A stretch of 63,161 nt of DNA from Paraburkholderia heleia NBRC 101817 (GTDB lineage Bacteria > Pseudomonadota > Gammaproteobacteria > Burkholderiales > Burkholderiaceae). The stretch covers positions 1 through 63,161 of the forward strand of contig NZ_BBJH01000053.1 in NCBI RefSeq assembly GCF_000739775.1. Direction: 5' to 3'. Position numbers and translations under genes: made by a program. The notes under the pieces are model-generated. The model did not search any database and was not told the origin of the DNA. It worked only from the letters and a program-made list of their open reading frames with translations. This document shows positions 54,614 through 63,097 of the stretch, in pieces (position 1 is the stretch's first letter; every line of letters starts with the position of its first letter).

Positions 54614-55306
54614 TCAGGCTGGCGGCGGGGCCACGCGCAGCGACTGGTCGCGCAGCCGCTCATAGACAGGATGGTCGATAAATCGCCCGTATTGCGACGT
54701 CACCTGCGCACGCATCGACTCGACTGCCTCGGACGATAGAACGATTGCGGTGCTTCCGCGCAGGCGACGTGACGGATAGATGTACCCATCGGGCCTCGAC
54801 GCATCATCGATCTGCGACATCGCAGCGTGCATGCGGGCCCCGAACCATTGGCACCATTCGTAGTCCGGACTAGAGAGATAGTCGTAGATGCCGAGCCGAC
54901 TCGACGCCTCGCCGTTGAGGTTCCAGAGCCGCAATTCGCGGGGAAACGACAGCTTCGCGATCAGCCCGTTGCATTCGGCCGCCGGATCAATATAGAAGGT
55001 CCCAGGCCGGGTAACGTCGTTCAGACAGAAACGCGCTTCCCAAACTGTGGTATCGGGTGTCTGAGCGAGGTACAACCACCAGAACGGCACCGCACCGTCG
55101 GCCGCCCTAAGGGCATCAGGAGGACCAAAGCGATATGGACGCGGCGCCTGCTCCGGGAGAATCGCGTGAGGCGACCATGCTGCACGGTAGAGCGGCTCCC
55201 CGCAGTTGATGAGTACAGTCTCGTTCGCGAGACCGGTGATGATTTGCCCGACGGACGGCATTGCTTCGCCGACGTCGGGCGGTTCCAACTGGTTGTTTTT
55301 CTGCAT
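54614..55306 (-). CDS. RES domain-containing toxin
   Basis: A 230-aa protein. Blocks EPLYRAAWSPHA, VPFWWLYLAQTPDTTVWEARF and CQWFGARMHAA followed by RPDGYIYPSRR match the RES fold with its Arg, Glu and Ser positions. RES toxins are NAD+-degrading enzymes related to ADP-ribosyltransferases and deplete NAD when the antitoxin is lost. It is third in a tight operon, 11 nt after its putative antitoxin. It is longer than typical RES proteins of about 150-170 aa. Confidence 0.88.
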   Translation of the reverse strand: MQKNNQLEPPDVGEAMPSVGQIITGLANETVLINCGEPLYRAAWSPHAILPEQAPRPYRFGPPDALRAADGAVPFWWLYLAQTPDTTVWEARFCLNDVTRPGTFYIDPAAECNGLIAKLSFPRELRLWNLNGEASSRLGIYDYLSSPDYEWCQWFGARMHAAMSQIDDASRPDGYIYPSRRLRGSTAIVLSSEAVESMRAQVTSQYGRFIDHPVYERLRDQSLRVAPPPA

Positions 55307-55317
55307 GGGTAGGCCGT

Positions 55318-56007
55318 TTAATGCGCCACACCTTCCCTCTGACGCTCAACTGCGGCGAGAACGCGGCGCTGCCGTTCCGCAGCAGGCAGCTGCAAAAGGC
55401 GCAACTGGCTGCTGTGGAGTTCTCCACGGCCTGCGAACGGCTTTCCGGCGAGCAATTCGGCCGGCGCAAGCTCGTTCAGTTCGTCTCGAGCGGTCACGAG
55501 AAAGGCGTGAATCTCAGTCGTTACGGCCCCTCGAAGCTCAGACAAGACGGCAGGAAGCAGTTCCGGCACGGGCTGTACAAATTGCCATTCTGGAAACACG
55601 CGGCCGTTGCTCTGGCCGGGTGGCTTCACGCAGTAGAACCGGTTTGTGTCCACGCATCGATACAAGCTAGCGAGCGAGAGTTGAACCAGTCCCTGTCCTT
55701 TCACATCCGAGGGCTTGAGATTGCCCACAGGCAACGACACCGGCGCGGCCGCCTTGGGCGTACCCGCCTCGATGACAAGCATCGTGGTGAGGCGCTCCTC
55801 AAGAGCCTTGCGAACCAGGTGATGAAGCTGCTCATCAACCAGACCGGGTGCAATTTTCTCGCGCAGGACCTCTTCAATATCCATCGCGAAAATCTCTGCT
55901 ACGTCCCGCGCGGCGCGCTCACCGGTACTGCTGCTTCCCTCGGCCAGAATCGCGTGAATCTTGATTCCGCCCGTGCCATGGTTTCGGTCGTCAATTACAT
56001 GTGGCAT
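55318..56007 (-). CDS. Putative Xre/MbcA-like antitoxin of the RES toxin
   Basis: A 229-aa protein. Its C-terminal part (RVFPEWQFVQPVPELLPAVLSELRG, EIHAFLVTARDELNELAPAELLAGKPF) resembles the MbcA/ParS toxin-binding domain that neutralises RES proteins. The N-terminal 120 aa are longer than usual and include no clear HTH by eye. It precedes the RES gene by 11 nt and follows another gene by 11 nt, so all three are one operon. Confidence 0.7.
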   Translation of the reverse strand: MPHVIDDRNHGTGGIKIHAILAEGSSSTGERAARDVAEIFAMDIEEVLREKIAPGLVDEQLHHLVRKALEERLTTMLVIEAGTPKAAAPVSLPVGNLKPSDVKGQGLVQLSLASLYRCVDTNRFYCVKPPGQSNGRVFPEWQFVQPVPELLPAVLSELRGAVTTEIHAFLVTARDELNELAPAELLAGKPFAGRGELHSSQLRLLQLPAAERQRRVLAAVERQREGVAH

Positions 56008-56018
56008 ATCGATCTCCT

Positions 56019-56591
56019 TCAGACGAGATGCGGGGGAGCGCCAAGTGGATTCATCCGCTTGGCGAATGCCGCTGCGCTGCCCGTTTCAGTCACAGGCGCG
56101 TTTTTCGGCTTGGCGTGAATGCGAAGGGCGCGCACGCGTGCTCGCTTGTTGGCCAGATCACTATGGATGACCGAAAGCTCACGCCACACCGCTAGGAAAA
56201 AGTCCCTTGCGAGCCGGCCAGTCGATGCCCAACTGCCATCTGACACAACGTAGCTCGTGCGCCGGCGCAATTTGCCACCCCACAGACGCTCGACCGCCCG
56301 CGACGTCTGAGACTGGACGAGTGCGCGTCCAGAACAGCCGAAGTAGCGCAGTATCGCAAGCAGGCCGCGTTCAAACCCGCCGTTGTTACCAAACGTCACG
56401 GTAAGCGGGTCAAGCGAAACATCGGCGTCGAGTAGATTTTCGAGGTTCGTTCCCTCAAAAGTGACAGTGGTCTCCGACGGCTCGCGCAATGCGTATTCGC
56501 CATCTTTTACCGGAGTAGGCAGGTGTAAACGCTGCCTGACGCCTTCGCCGACGACCACAAGGTGGCGAATTTCCTGTTCAAAGTAGATCAT
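56019..56591 (-). CDS. Unknown first gene of the RES operon
   Basis: A 190-aa protein with no recognised family. It has a beta-rich N-terminal half (FGNNGGFERGLLAILRYFG) and a basic C-terminal half with helices (GRLARDFFLAVWRELSVIHSDLANKRARVRALRIHAK). It sits 11 nt before the antitoxin. A DNA-binding or RES-modulating role is possible but not shown. The promoter region upstream (56592-56767) carries two TTCGCAA words 18 bp apart. Confidence 0.6.
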   Translation of the reverse strand: MIYFEQEIRHLVVVGEGVRQRLHLPTPVKDGEYALREPSETTVTFEGTNLENLLDADVSLDPLTVTFGNNGGFERGLLAILRYFGCSGRALVQSQTSRAVERLWGGKLRRRTSYVVSDGSWASTGRLARDFFLAVWRELSVIHSDLANKRARVRALRIHAKPKNAPVTETGSAAAFAKRMNPLGAPPHLV

Positions 56592-56644
56592 GCGTCCACC
56601 TAGGGAGGCTCAGAACAATCTCAATGGTACACGATTTCTCATTT

Positions 56645-56669
56645 TTCGCAAGATTTTTGAAGTTCGCAA
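56645..56669 (-). promoter_or_regulatory. TTCGCAA direct repeat, candidate operator of the RES operon
   Basis: TTCGCAA at 56645-56651 and again at 56663-56669 lie in an AT-rich stretch about 55-80 nt before the first gene of the RES operon, with a third partial copy (TTCGC) at 56672. Such repeats are usual for autoregulating antitoxins. Confidence 0.35.
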
Positions 56670-56767
56670 TTTTCGCTATTTTCTTATCGACGCGAGGCCG
56701 AGCCGGGGCCCCTCGCAGTAACTATGGCGGGTCACCCTGACCAACCGCGTTCGGCGAGTTCAAGGCA

Positions 56768-57574
56768 ATGACCGAACGGCGCCCTACGTTCGGTTTTTGG
56801 CGCCAGCCGTCCTCACGGCCATCTTCGGGCTGCAAATGCTGGGCCTCTTCAAGATCATGCCGGTCATTTCGGTCCACACGAAAACAATGCCCGGTGACAC
56901 AGCCTCCTTCTGGCACTTAGCGCCTGCGATTTCGCGCGCGACCGCTTCGTTGCGGTGGGCGCGCACAACATCGTACGTCGTCGGCCGGATGATTCAGGAT
57001 GTAGGTGGCTCGACCGGCATGTCCTTCGCGGTGGCGATCGCGGGCGCACTGATCGTGCTCCTTTGGGTAAGCATGAGCGGCCTGTTCGCGCTGGTTGGCG
57101 TGTTCTCGATTCTCGCGGTGGGCGTGGTGATCTGGGTCATGCCCGATGCGCCCAGCAAGCCCGTGCACGTGCGCGCCCCGTTCGCCGAGGTGCTGCACAA
57201 CGTGGAGCTGCTGCGCCTGAACTTCGGCGTGCTCGTGCTGCACGCCACGCAAACGGCGCTCTTTCTCGTCGTGCCGCGCCTGCTCGTGGATGCGGGCCTG
57301 CCGGTCGCGTCGCACTGGATGATCTATCTGCCGGTCATGGGCCTCGCGTTCGTCTTGATGGTGCCGGCCATCATCGTCGCGGAGAAGCGGGGCAAGATGA
57401 AGGCCGTGCTCCTTTCTGCGATCGGTCTTATCCTAATCGGCCAGCTATTGCTCGGCTCGCTCGCGCATACACTTGTCATCGTGTCGGGCGTGCTGTTCGT
57501 CTACTTCCTCGGCTTCAACATCCTGGAGGCTTCGCAGCCGTCGCTCGTCTCGAAGCTCGCGCCGGGCCGCACCG
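56768..57574 (+). pseudogene. MFS transporter (broken)
   Basis: The start MTERRPTFGFW at 56768 shifts frame into VLTAIFGLQMLGLFKIMPVISVHTKTMPG, the first helix of a YajR-like MFS family. The second to fourth helices are missing. The sequence resumes at about 57005 as GGSTGMSFAVAIAGALIVLLW and RLNFGVLVLHATQTALFLVVPRLL through SQPSLVSKLAPGRT. It ends abruptly near 57574 where a different, opposite-strand gene begins. At least one frameshift, one internal deletion and a 3' truncation. Confidence 0.75.
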
Positions 57575-57575
57575 C

Positions 57576-58017
57576 TGGCGCCCGCGAACAGATACGCGCA
57601 CCACTGCGGCAGGACAAACATCGTCAGAAACCCCAGCAGCAGCGAGCATTCGTCGTTCACCGCAAGGAACCAGTCAGCGGCCCGGACAATGATCTGTGCG
57701 ACCAGATTCCGGGGGGCGCCGTCGAACCCGCACATTCCGGAATCCCCTGCCCAAACGAGCACCCCCACACTGGCAAAGAACGCGACGAAATACGCGAGCC
57801 ACATCGGGAAGATGGCCTCCGGCTCCCCCTTCGCCTTCTGGTTGAGCACCCAGCCCATGAAGAAGAGCACGCAGGCCGTGACGACGAGGACCGCCAGATA
57901 GGGGGGCGCGAAAGCGAAGCGGCTGCCTAGCGTGCGCTTGACCAGCGGGACCGAACGGCACCCGCTGACCAGTTCGTACTGCCCGGGACCACTTTTGAAC
58001 GGATGGAACACTAGCAC
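57576..58017 (-). pseudogene. Membrane protein fragment meeting the MFS relic head-on
   Basis: The frame from ATG 58017 (MLVFHPFKSGPGQYELVSGCRS) has three or four hydrophobic helices (YLAVLVVTACVLFFMGWVLN, LAYFVAFFASVGVLVWAG, LLLGFLTMFVLPQWCAYLF). It is unknown to me. After about codon 147 it runs into the reverse complement of the MFS relic, so the C-terminus is lost, although the frame stays open to 57445. Confidence 0.5.
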
Positions 58018-58316
58018 CTAGCGCTGCAGGATGTCCTTTCCGAAACTGATGCTCGTGAAGCGTAGACCGTAATAAAAGTGACACCGTTACGACGATCATT
58101 GTGCCACCACCCACTGGGCGATCGGCACGCTACCATCGGACGGCGCTGAGGAGCGGCTGCGGCAAACACCGCCGCCGCTGGCTGTGAACTACCGGTGTCG
58201 ACCCTCATCGGTCGTTCGGGCTCTTCCATAGCAGCCACTCGTCGCCCGCTATTATCGATATCGCAGAGTGCTTTCGACACATAATGTCAGCTTCAATTGA
58301 CTTCCGGGTGATCGCG
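58018..58316. other. Gap without recognisable genes
   Basis: About 300 nt between the membrane protein fragment and the GFA gene. It should contain divergent promoters for both. No motif stands out. Confidence 0.4.
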
Positions 58317-58727
58317 ATGCCAAAACACGTACTGACGGGCGGTTGTTTCTGCGGGAATGTTCGTTATGAGGTCGCTGGCCAGCCGTTCAACTCGACCATT
58401 TGTCACTGCGACGACTGCCGAAGGGCAGCGGCGGCGCCGCTTGTAGCGTGTTTCTCGATAAAGAGGCAAGAATTCCGGTTCACCCAGGGCACGCCTAAAA
58501 GCTTCGCTTCGAGCACATGGGGGACACGAAGTTTCTGTCCTGACTGCGGCACGCAACTCACATTCCTCCACTCCGAATTGCCGGACGAGATCGACGTGAC
58601 CACGTGCAGCCTTGACATCCCCGAATTGGTTCCTCCTACGGACCATGTGCGCACTGCGAAGAGCTTGCCGTGGATTCATTTGGCCGATGACCTGCCGAAG
58701 CACTCGGGGCGGCGCGACCCAGCCTGA
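58317..58727 (+). CDS. GFA family protein (glutathione-dependent formaldehyde-activating enzyme fold)
   Basis: A 136-aa zinc-binding protein from ATG 58317 (MPKHVLTGGCFCGNVRYEV). Cysteine pattern: GCFCGNVRY, ICHCDDCRRA and FCPDCGTQL, two zinc sites of the GFA/CENP-V fold. Some members add glutathione to formaldehyde; others have no known substrate. An upstream in-frame ATG at 58284 is possible. Confidence 0.9.
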   Translation: MPKHVLTGGCFCGNVRYEVAGQPFNSTICHCDDCRRAAAAPLVACFSIKRQEFRFTQGTPKSFASSTWGTRSFCPDCGTQLTFLHSELPDEIDVTTCSLDIPELVPPTDHVRTAKSLPWIHLADDLPKHSGRRDPA

Positions 58728-58768
58728 GCAATCTGGCTCATGTCGCCTCCGCGCGTTGGCGAGGATGT

Positions 58769-59458
58769 TCAGCTGAGGCCCGACTCGGTCAGCCACCGTC
58801 GTGCAAGCTCTGTGCAGAGCGACGGTCGCTCCAAGGTTGGGAAATGCCCGCAACCTTCGAGCGACACGAAGCGGGCATGCGGCATCAACGTCGCGATGCG
58901 ACGGCCCACGCTAACTGGAACGAAGCGGTCAGCATCGCCCCATATAAGCAGCGTTGGTATCTTGCTCGCTGCAAGCGTCGCCCAATGATCTGAACGAGTC
59001 GACGTAGCGTCGGATTGCCGAGCAAACACTTCGGCCCCCGTGTCGCGGGCCATCCGAACGAACGCCTCCCTCGAAACAACGTCGTTAGCGGGAATCGCAT
59101 GCTCGGCGAACTCGGCGATTACGTGTTCATGTTCACCGGAGCGAATTCTCCGGCTCGTAGCGCGAGCCGCATCCGGATTCGGGTGAACACCTGGCTGGCA
59201 GTTCATCAGCCAGATTCCACGAACACGATCCGGACACCGTGCCAGCACTTCCATTGCAAGACACCCACCGTAGGCAGTACCAGCAAGGATGAATTCGCCT
59301 TCTGTAGAAGCTAACAGGCTTTCTGCGCTTTCGGCAAAAGTCGCTTGTGCGAGTACGCAAACAGACGGTGGTACAAGATCTTTTAGTCCCTTGACCTGTT
59401 CGGCGTACATGCGTCCGTCGCACGGCATCGCGGGCAGAAGAATAAGTGGTAGCGACAT
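58769..59458 (-). CDS. Alpha/beta fold hydrolase with Ala at the nucleophile position
   Basis: Start at 59458 (MSLPLILLPAMPCDGRMYAEQ), 229 aa. The fold is clear: LVPPSVCVLAQATFAESAESLLAS, elbow ILAGTAYGGCLAMEVL, LLIWGDADRFVPVSVGRRIA and EGCGHFPTLERPSLC. The nucleophile elbow reads G-T-A-Y-G, with Ala where Ser is expected, although acid and His look intact. It may be a non-hydrolytic family member. Repeat copy 5 lies upstream of its start. Confidence 0.85.
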   Translation of the reverse strand: MSLPLILLPAMPCDGRMYAEQVKGLKDLVPPSVCVLAQATFAESAESLLASTEGEFILAGTAYGGCLAMEVLARCPDRVRGIWLMNCQPGVHPNPDAARATSRRIRSGEHEHVIAEFAEHAIPANDVVSREAFVRMARDTGAEVFARQSDATSTRSDHWATLAASKIPTLLIWGDADRFVPVSVGRRIATLMPHARFVSLEGCGHFPTLERPSLCTELARRWLTESGLS

Positions 59459-59564
59459 GGAGGGGGAGCGAAGATCGTCGGGCGGTCCGAGGTGGTGTCC
59501 ACGTAGCAACCCGGCAGAGAACCGATTGTCAGCGATTTTGCCTAACCGGTCCAATGACCGAAAT

Positions 59565-59642
59565 TGGCCGACCACCGCCCCATGCCCGAGTGCGGCGATC
59601 GCCACGGGCGCGGCCCTTCATGCAAAAGGCATAACTCAACCC
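59565..59642 (-). repeat. 78-bp dispersed repeat, copy 5 (inverted)
   Basis: Read on the minus strand: GGGTTGAGTTATGCC to GTGGTCGGCCA, with the ATGC-CTTTT-GCAT hairpin and GGCGATCGCC palindrome intact. It is followed by ATTTCGGTCATTGG, similar to the tail after copy 4. It is placed between the hydrolase and the convergent MFS gene. A weak, partial relative (ATGCCTTTTGCC) occurs near 61290. Confidence 0.75.
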
Positions 59643-59745
59643 AAGTGGTCGATCAAACTCCTACAAAGCAGTCACTCGATCGTGTCCCGGGCAAGACCCA
59701 TCCGCGCATACGCACGGGATTTCCCGCTCCGTGCCGCGTTGCGAT

Positions 59746-61059
59746 CTATGTAGCTTGTCTCGGCTCGGATACTACGGACGCCTTGAATGCATGGGGATAT
59801 TCGTGACGAAACCAATCTGTCACCTGATCGTGGTTGAGCGCAAAGAATTCACGCGATCGCGGTATCAGGACAAAACCGGAAGCGAGCAGACAGGTAGCGA
59901 GACCGAAGCATGTGTAGACCTTGCCTACCGCCCAATGCGTGAGTGCCGCGCCTGCGATCATTGGACCAAGAATGCCCGCAATCTGCGTGGTCATCATGCT
60001 GGCAGCAAGAATGCGCACTCGGAAATTCTGCGGGATGGCCAACGAGCGGTGAGTCGCGCCGACGAGCCCCATCGATGCATTGGCGAAACCCACACACGTA
60101 AGCGTCAACACGAGAACGATAGCTGAATGGGCCCAGCCGGAGGCCGCAAGTGCCAGCCCTTCACACACCGCGGCCCCCACCCGGACATTGAACCGGCCAA
60201 AACGGCTGACCAGTGCATCAGAACCACGAAAGCTTCCGAGCAATAAACCTATGGACAAGGCCGCTTCGCAAACACCCAGCCAGAGACCCGACAGTCCGAG
60301 TGATTGAACTTTGAGCGGGATCAGCATGCCGACTGCGGGGCCCTGGAATATCCAGACGAGGAAGTTTACAAGTGTCCAGCCACGCTCCAACGGGACGATC
60401 CATTTAGCACGCAGTCCGGCGCGCAGGTCTTTCCACCAATGGGTTAAACCACGATGGTGCTCGTGATGCTGGGATTGGGATGGAAGCTGAAACGTCACGC
60501 AGGCAGCCACGCCGAGCAGTATGCCGTTGATCCAGAATGTTGCAGCGATACCGCCTAGGGCCAGTGTTGCACCAGCCAATGCTGGCCCCAAGGCACGGCC
60601 AAGCGCCTGCGTCGATTTACGAAGACGAAGCGCTTCGGCCAAACGATTCGCCGGAACAAGTTCAGCCGAAATGGTGGAACTGGCCGGATCAACGAAAGCT
60701 TTCGCTATAACGGTGACCACGCCTATGCAGATGATGAGCATGAGCCGGTAGTCGGACAGCGAGGCGAGCGCCGCGAGGATGAAAGCGACGACCATCAGGG
60801 CGCATATACCCCATGCAATCTGCTGTCTCTTTGCGTAGCGATCCCCGAGTGGTGCAAGCAGCGGCATTGCAAAAATCGTGGTGATGGCGATGCTTACGGT
60901 GTAGACCGCCAGGTCATGCGCGCCGGCCCGGTGAACGATCCACCAGGGGAGCGTGATATAGCCAACCATTTCTGCCACGATCCTCATCAGATCGCTGAGA
61001 AGCAGACTCGCAAGAGGGGCGCCGATCGAGCTTACGCGAGCCTTGATTTGCCGGATCAC
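59746..61059 (-). CDS. MFS transporter
   Basis: A 437-aa major facilitator with 12 predicted helices. Typical features: motif A-like APLGDRYAKRQQIAWG, DPASSTISAELVPANRLAEALRLRKSTQALGRALGPALAGATLALGG, and FLVWIFQGPAVGMLIPLKV opening the second half. It resembles the enterobactin-exporter-like group of MFS proteins. The substrate is unknown and no regulator is adjacent. Confidence 0.9.
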   Translation of the reverse strand: MIRQIKARVSSIGAPLASLLLSDLMRIVAEMVGYITLPWWIVHRAGAHDLAVYTVSIAITTIFAMPLLAPLGDRYAKRQQIAWGICALMVVAFILAALASLSDYRLMLIICIGVVTVIAKAFVDPASSTISAELVPANRLAEALRLRKSTQALGRALGPALAGATLALGGIAATFWINGILLGVAACVTFQLPSQSQHHEHHRGLTHWWKDLRAGLRAKWIVPLERGWTLVNFLVWIFQGPAVGMLIPLKVQSLGLSGLWLGVCEAALSIGLLLGSFRGSDALVSRFGRFNVRVGAAVCEGLALAASGWAHSAIVLVLTLTCVGFANASMGLVGATHRSLAIPQNFRVRILAASMMTTQIAGILGPMIAGAALTHWAVGKVYTCFGLATCLLASGFVLIPRSREFFALNHDQVTDWFRHEYPHAFKASVVSEPRQAT

Positions 61060-61406
61060 CGTCTTCCCCCTGTTGAGTTCGATGATGCTACCTCACCATT
61101 TTTCTCGCCGTGCAGTTGCTCGTCTCCAGCGGCCAACGTTTTACCGGCGGACGCCGCACGCGGCCGGTTTACGGCTGGTGACGCTTCGGGCAGCGACTTT
61201 CGGCAATTCACGGGGGTAAGTCGACTGGCCCTTCATGGCAGACCAGCGCACCACGATCGAGCGTAGCGATCTTCCTTGGGCATGCATCCAAGGCAAAAGG
61301 CATGAACCGAACCGGAAGTGCCATTCCACGTGACTCGTGAAACGACCTGTCGCCGACGCGAGGCAGCCGTTCGTAAGGAAATGCGAGAAGCAGCAGGGCC
61401 GCGAGT
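61060..61406. other. Gap with a partial repeat relic
   Basis: About 350 nt without a gene. Near 61277-61305 is a diverged, partial relative of the 78-bp repeat in inverse orientation (ATGCCTTTTGCC on the minus strand). Nothing else is recognised. Confidence 0.4.
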
Positions 61407-61757
61407 TTAGTTACGGCACGTGCAAAGCTCGAATTCGTGTCCGTCGGGGCTGCTCAGTACGATGCTTTTCATCGACTCGATTTTTAATCCGTCCATCACG
61501 ACCGAAGCTCCGTTTTCTATTGCTCGCTTCAAAAATTCGTGAAGCGCATTTTCTTCGAACTCAAAGACAGGGACTGAACCGCTACCCTTTATCTCGTCTC
61601 CGAAGTCGTTTAGCAACAGGCCCAGCCGGTTAGTGCCGATCATGAACTCAGTCCACTTCCCGGACCGCTTAAGCGGTTCATATCCGAGGAGTCTCGCCCA
61701 AAACGAAGTGGACGTCTCCATCTCATTCACCTTCAAATACACGGTCCGAAGCTTCAT
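61407..61757 (-). CDS. VOC family protein
   Basis: A 116-aa glyoxalase-fold module: LRTVYLKVNEMETSTSFWARLLGYEPL, then LGLLLNDFGDEIKG, and the end strand SSPDGHEFELCTC with the conserved glutamate. Likely a small-molecule binding or metal-dependent enzyme of the VOC superfamily. Substrate unknown. Stands alone. Confidence 0.88.
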   Translation of the reverse strand: MKLRTVYLKVNEMETSTSFWARLLGYEPLKRSGKWTEFMIGTNRLGLLLNDFGDEIKGSGSVPVFEFEENALHEFLKRAIENGASVVMDGLKIESMKSIVLSSPDGHEFELCTCRN

Positions 61758-62003
61758 GACGAGTCCCCGAATGGATACGAACCGAATGTATCAGACGCCA
61801 ATATAGTCCGCTCACGACAGCGTCCGGCCAGGCGCCATCGAGCGATTGGAGCTTGAGACCCATGCAATGGGGATAAACGTTCCCCTCAGTGGACGTACGA
61901 TTGATACGCCGGAACCTCTCTTCGTGGCCAGGGTCGCCTTTCGCGCGACCATACGAGTTGCTGCAAAGCGATCAGGCTTACGCCTAATGACATTACGTAC
62001 GCG

Positions 62004-62393
62004 TCATGAGGGCCACGCCGAGTTTTGCAAAACGATGCGGTAGCCGTCGTGATCCTCAAATGTTCTGCCTGACACGTCCCAATAAGGATTAAGCGACGTC
62101 ACGCGAACAAATCCGCTTTCGGCGAGGCGCTCGCAAGTGGACTTCCACTCAACGTGATCCGGGACGTAAAGCACCAGCAGATCCTCACGCGTTGGTGTTG
62201 GCATTACCGGATGTTCGCAGCACTGTGTGAACTCGAAGTGATAATCCATGCCGGGACGTCCCAGCATCACGCCGTCGAACCCCTGGTGGTCTTGGAAATT
62301 TGCCAGGACAACGAGGCCGAGTGCTGCGCAATACATGCTTTCTGCCCGCGAAAGGTCGCTGACAGGTCTGGCGATTCTAAGATGTGCTTGCAT
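62004..62393 (-). CDS. VOC family protein
   Basis: A 129-aa VOC protein: LRIARPVSDLSRAESMYCAALGLVVLANF, GVMLGRPGMDYHFEFTQC, and FEDHDGYRIVLQN as the final strand. The order of conserved residues fits the YycE-like group. It is unrelated in detail to the VOC gene at 61407. The 245-nt gap between the two shows nothing. Confidence 0.88.
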   Translation of the reverse strand: MQAHLRIARPVSDLSRAESMYCAALGLVVLANFQDHQGFDGVMLGRPGMDYHFEFTQCCEHPVMPTPTREDLLVLYVPDHVEWKSTCERLAESGFVRVTSLNPYWDVSGRTFEDHDGYRIVLQNSAWPS

Positions 62394-62569
62394 CGGATTT
62401 TGCTATCGGAATCGTGGCCAAGGGTGTCGGAAATCGATCGCTAAGGATACGCCGAACTAAATTGTCTCCAATTCTCGTTGTCTTGCCGAGTGACCGGTTG
62501 AATTCGCCGCCGAGTGATGTTGACGACAAACAGAGGCGACGTATGCAACCTGTTGGGGCAAGATCTGCC

Positions 62570-63091
62570 TTAGGCAGGTATTGCGGCCGCTAGAGCGCGC
62601 TCCATTACGATTGCCTGCCCGTCGAAATCCATCGCAGGCTTGCGAAGCAACTCAATGAAGCCTTCGCGTTTCCAGAATTCGAACGCTCTTGAATTTGTGT
62701 CGATGACGGCAATGCGTAATGCGCGACATTGCCACCCCATCCCGATCGCTTCGGCGAGGCGTAGAACCTGCGGACCCAAGCCCCGTCCCTGCGAGCTTTC
62801 CCGGAACAACAACAAGCCGATGAAAGCGATATCGACCTCAGGATAGCCCCGCACCATCTCGATACACCCAACCGCCTCGACATCGTGGGAGATTTCAAAG
62901 ACGAACTTGTCCGAGTGGCTTTTGCCGGGCGGCAGCGCATCAAGTAACTCGATCGCAGCGTTCGGCGCGGGCAGCTTGCCTTCCACTGCAAGGCTATAGC
63001 CCGGCGCGCCTTCGAGCACAGCTTGCAGACGTTCTATGTCATCCGATGATCGACGGTCGATTCGACGTAGCGTGGGTGTGTACAGGGTCAT
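62570..63091 (-). CDS. GNAT family N-acetyltransferase
   Basis: A 173-aa acetyltransferase. The acetyl-CoA block is LLLFRESSQGRGLGPQVLRLAEAIG (Q/RxxGxG/A region QGRGLG), followed by ALRIAVIDTNSRAFEFWKREGFIE, the usual motif B. Substrate unknown. Its start is close to the stop of another minus-strand frame to the right, so it may be the second gene of an operon cut off by the window. Confidence 0.9.
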   Translation of the reverse strand: MTLYTPTLRRIDRRSSDDIERLQAVLEGAPGYSLAVEGKLPAPNAAIELLDALPPGKSHSDKFVFEISHDVEAVGCIEMVRGYPEVDIAFIGLLLFRESSQGRGLGPQVLRLAEAIGMGWQCRALRIAVIDTNSRAFEFWKREGFIELLRKPAMDFDGQAIVMERALAAAIPA

Positions 63092-63097
63092 AGCGAT

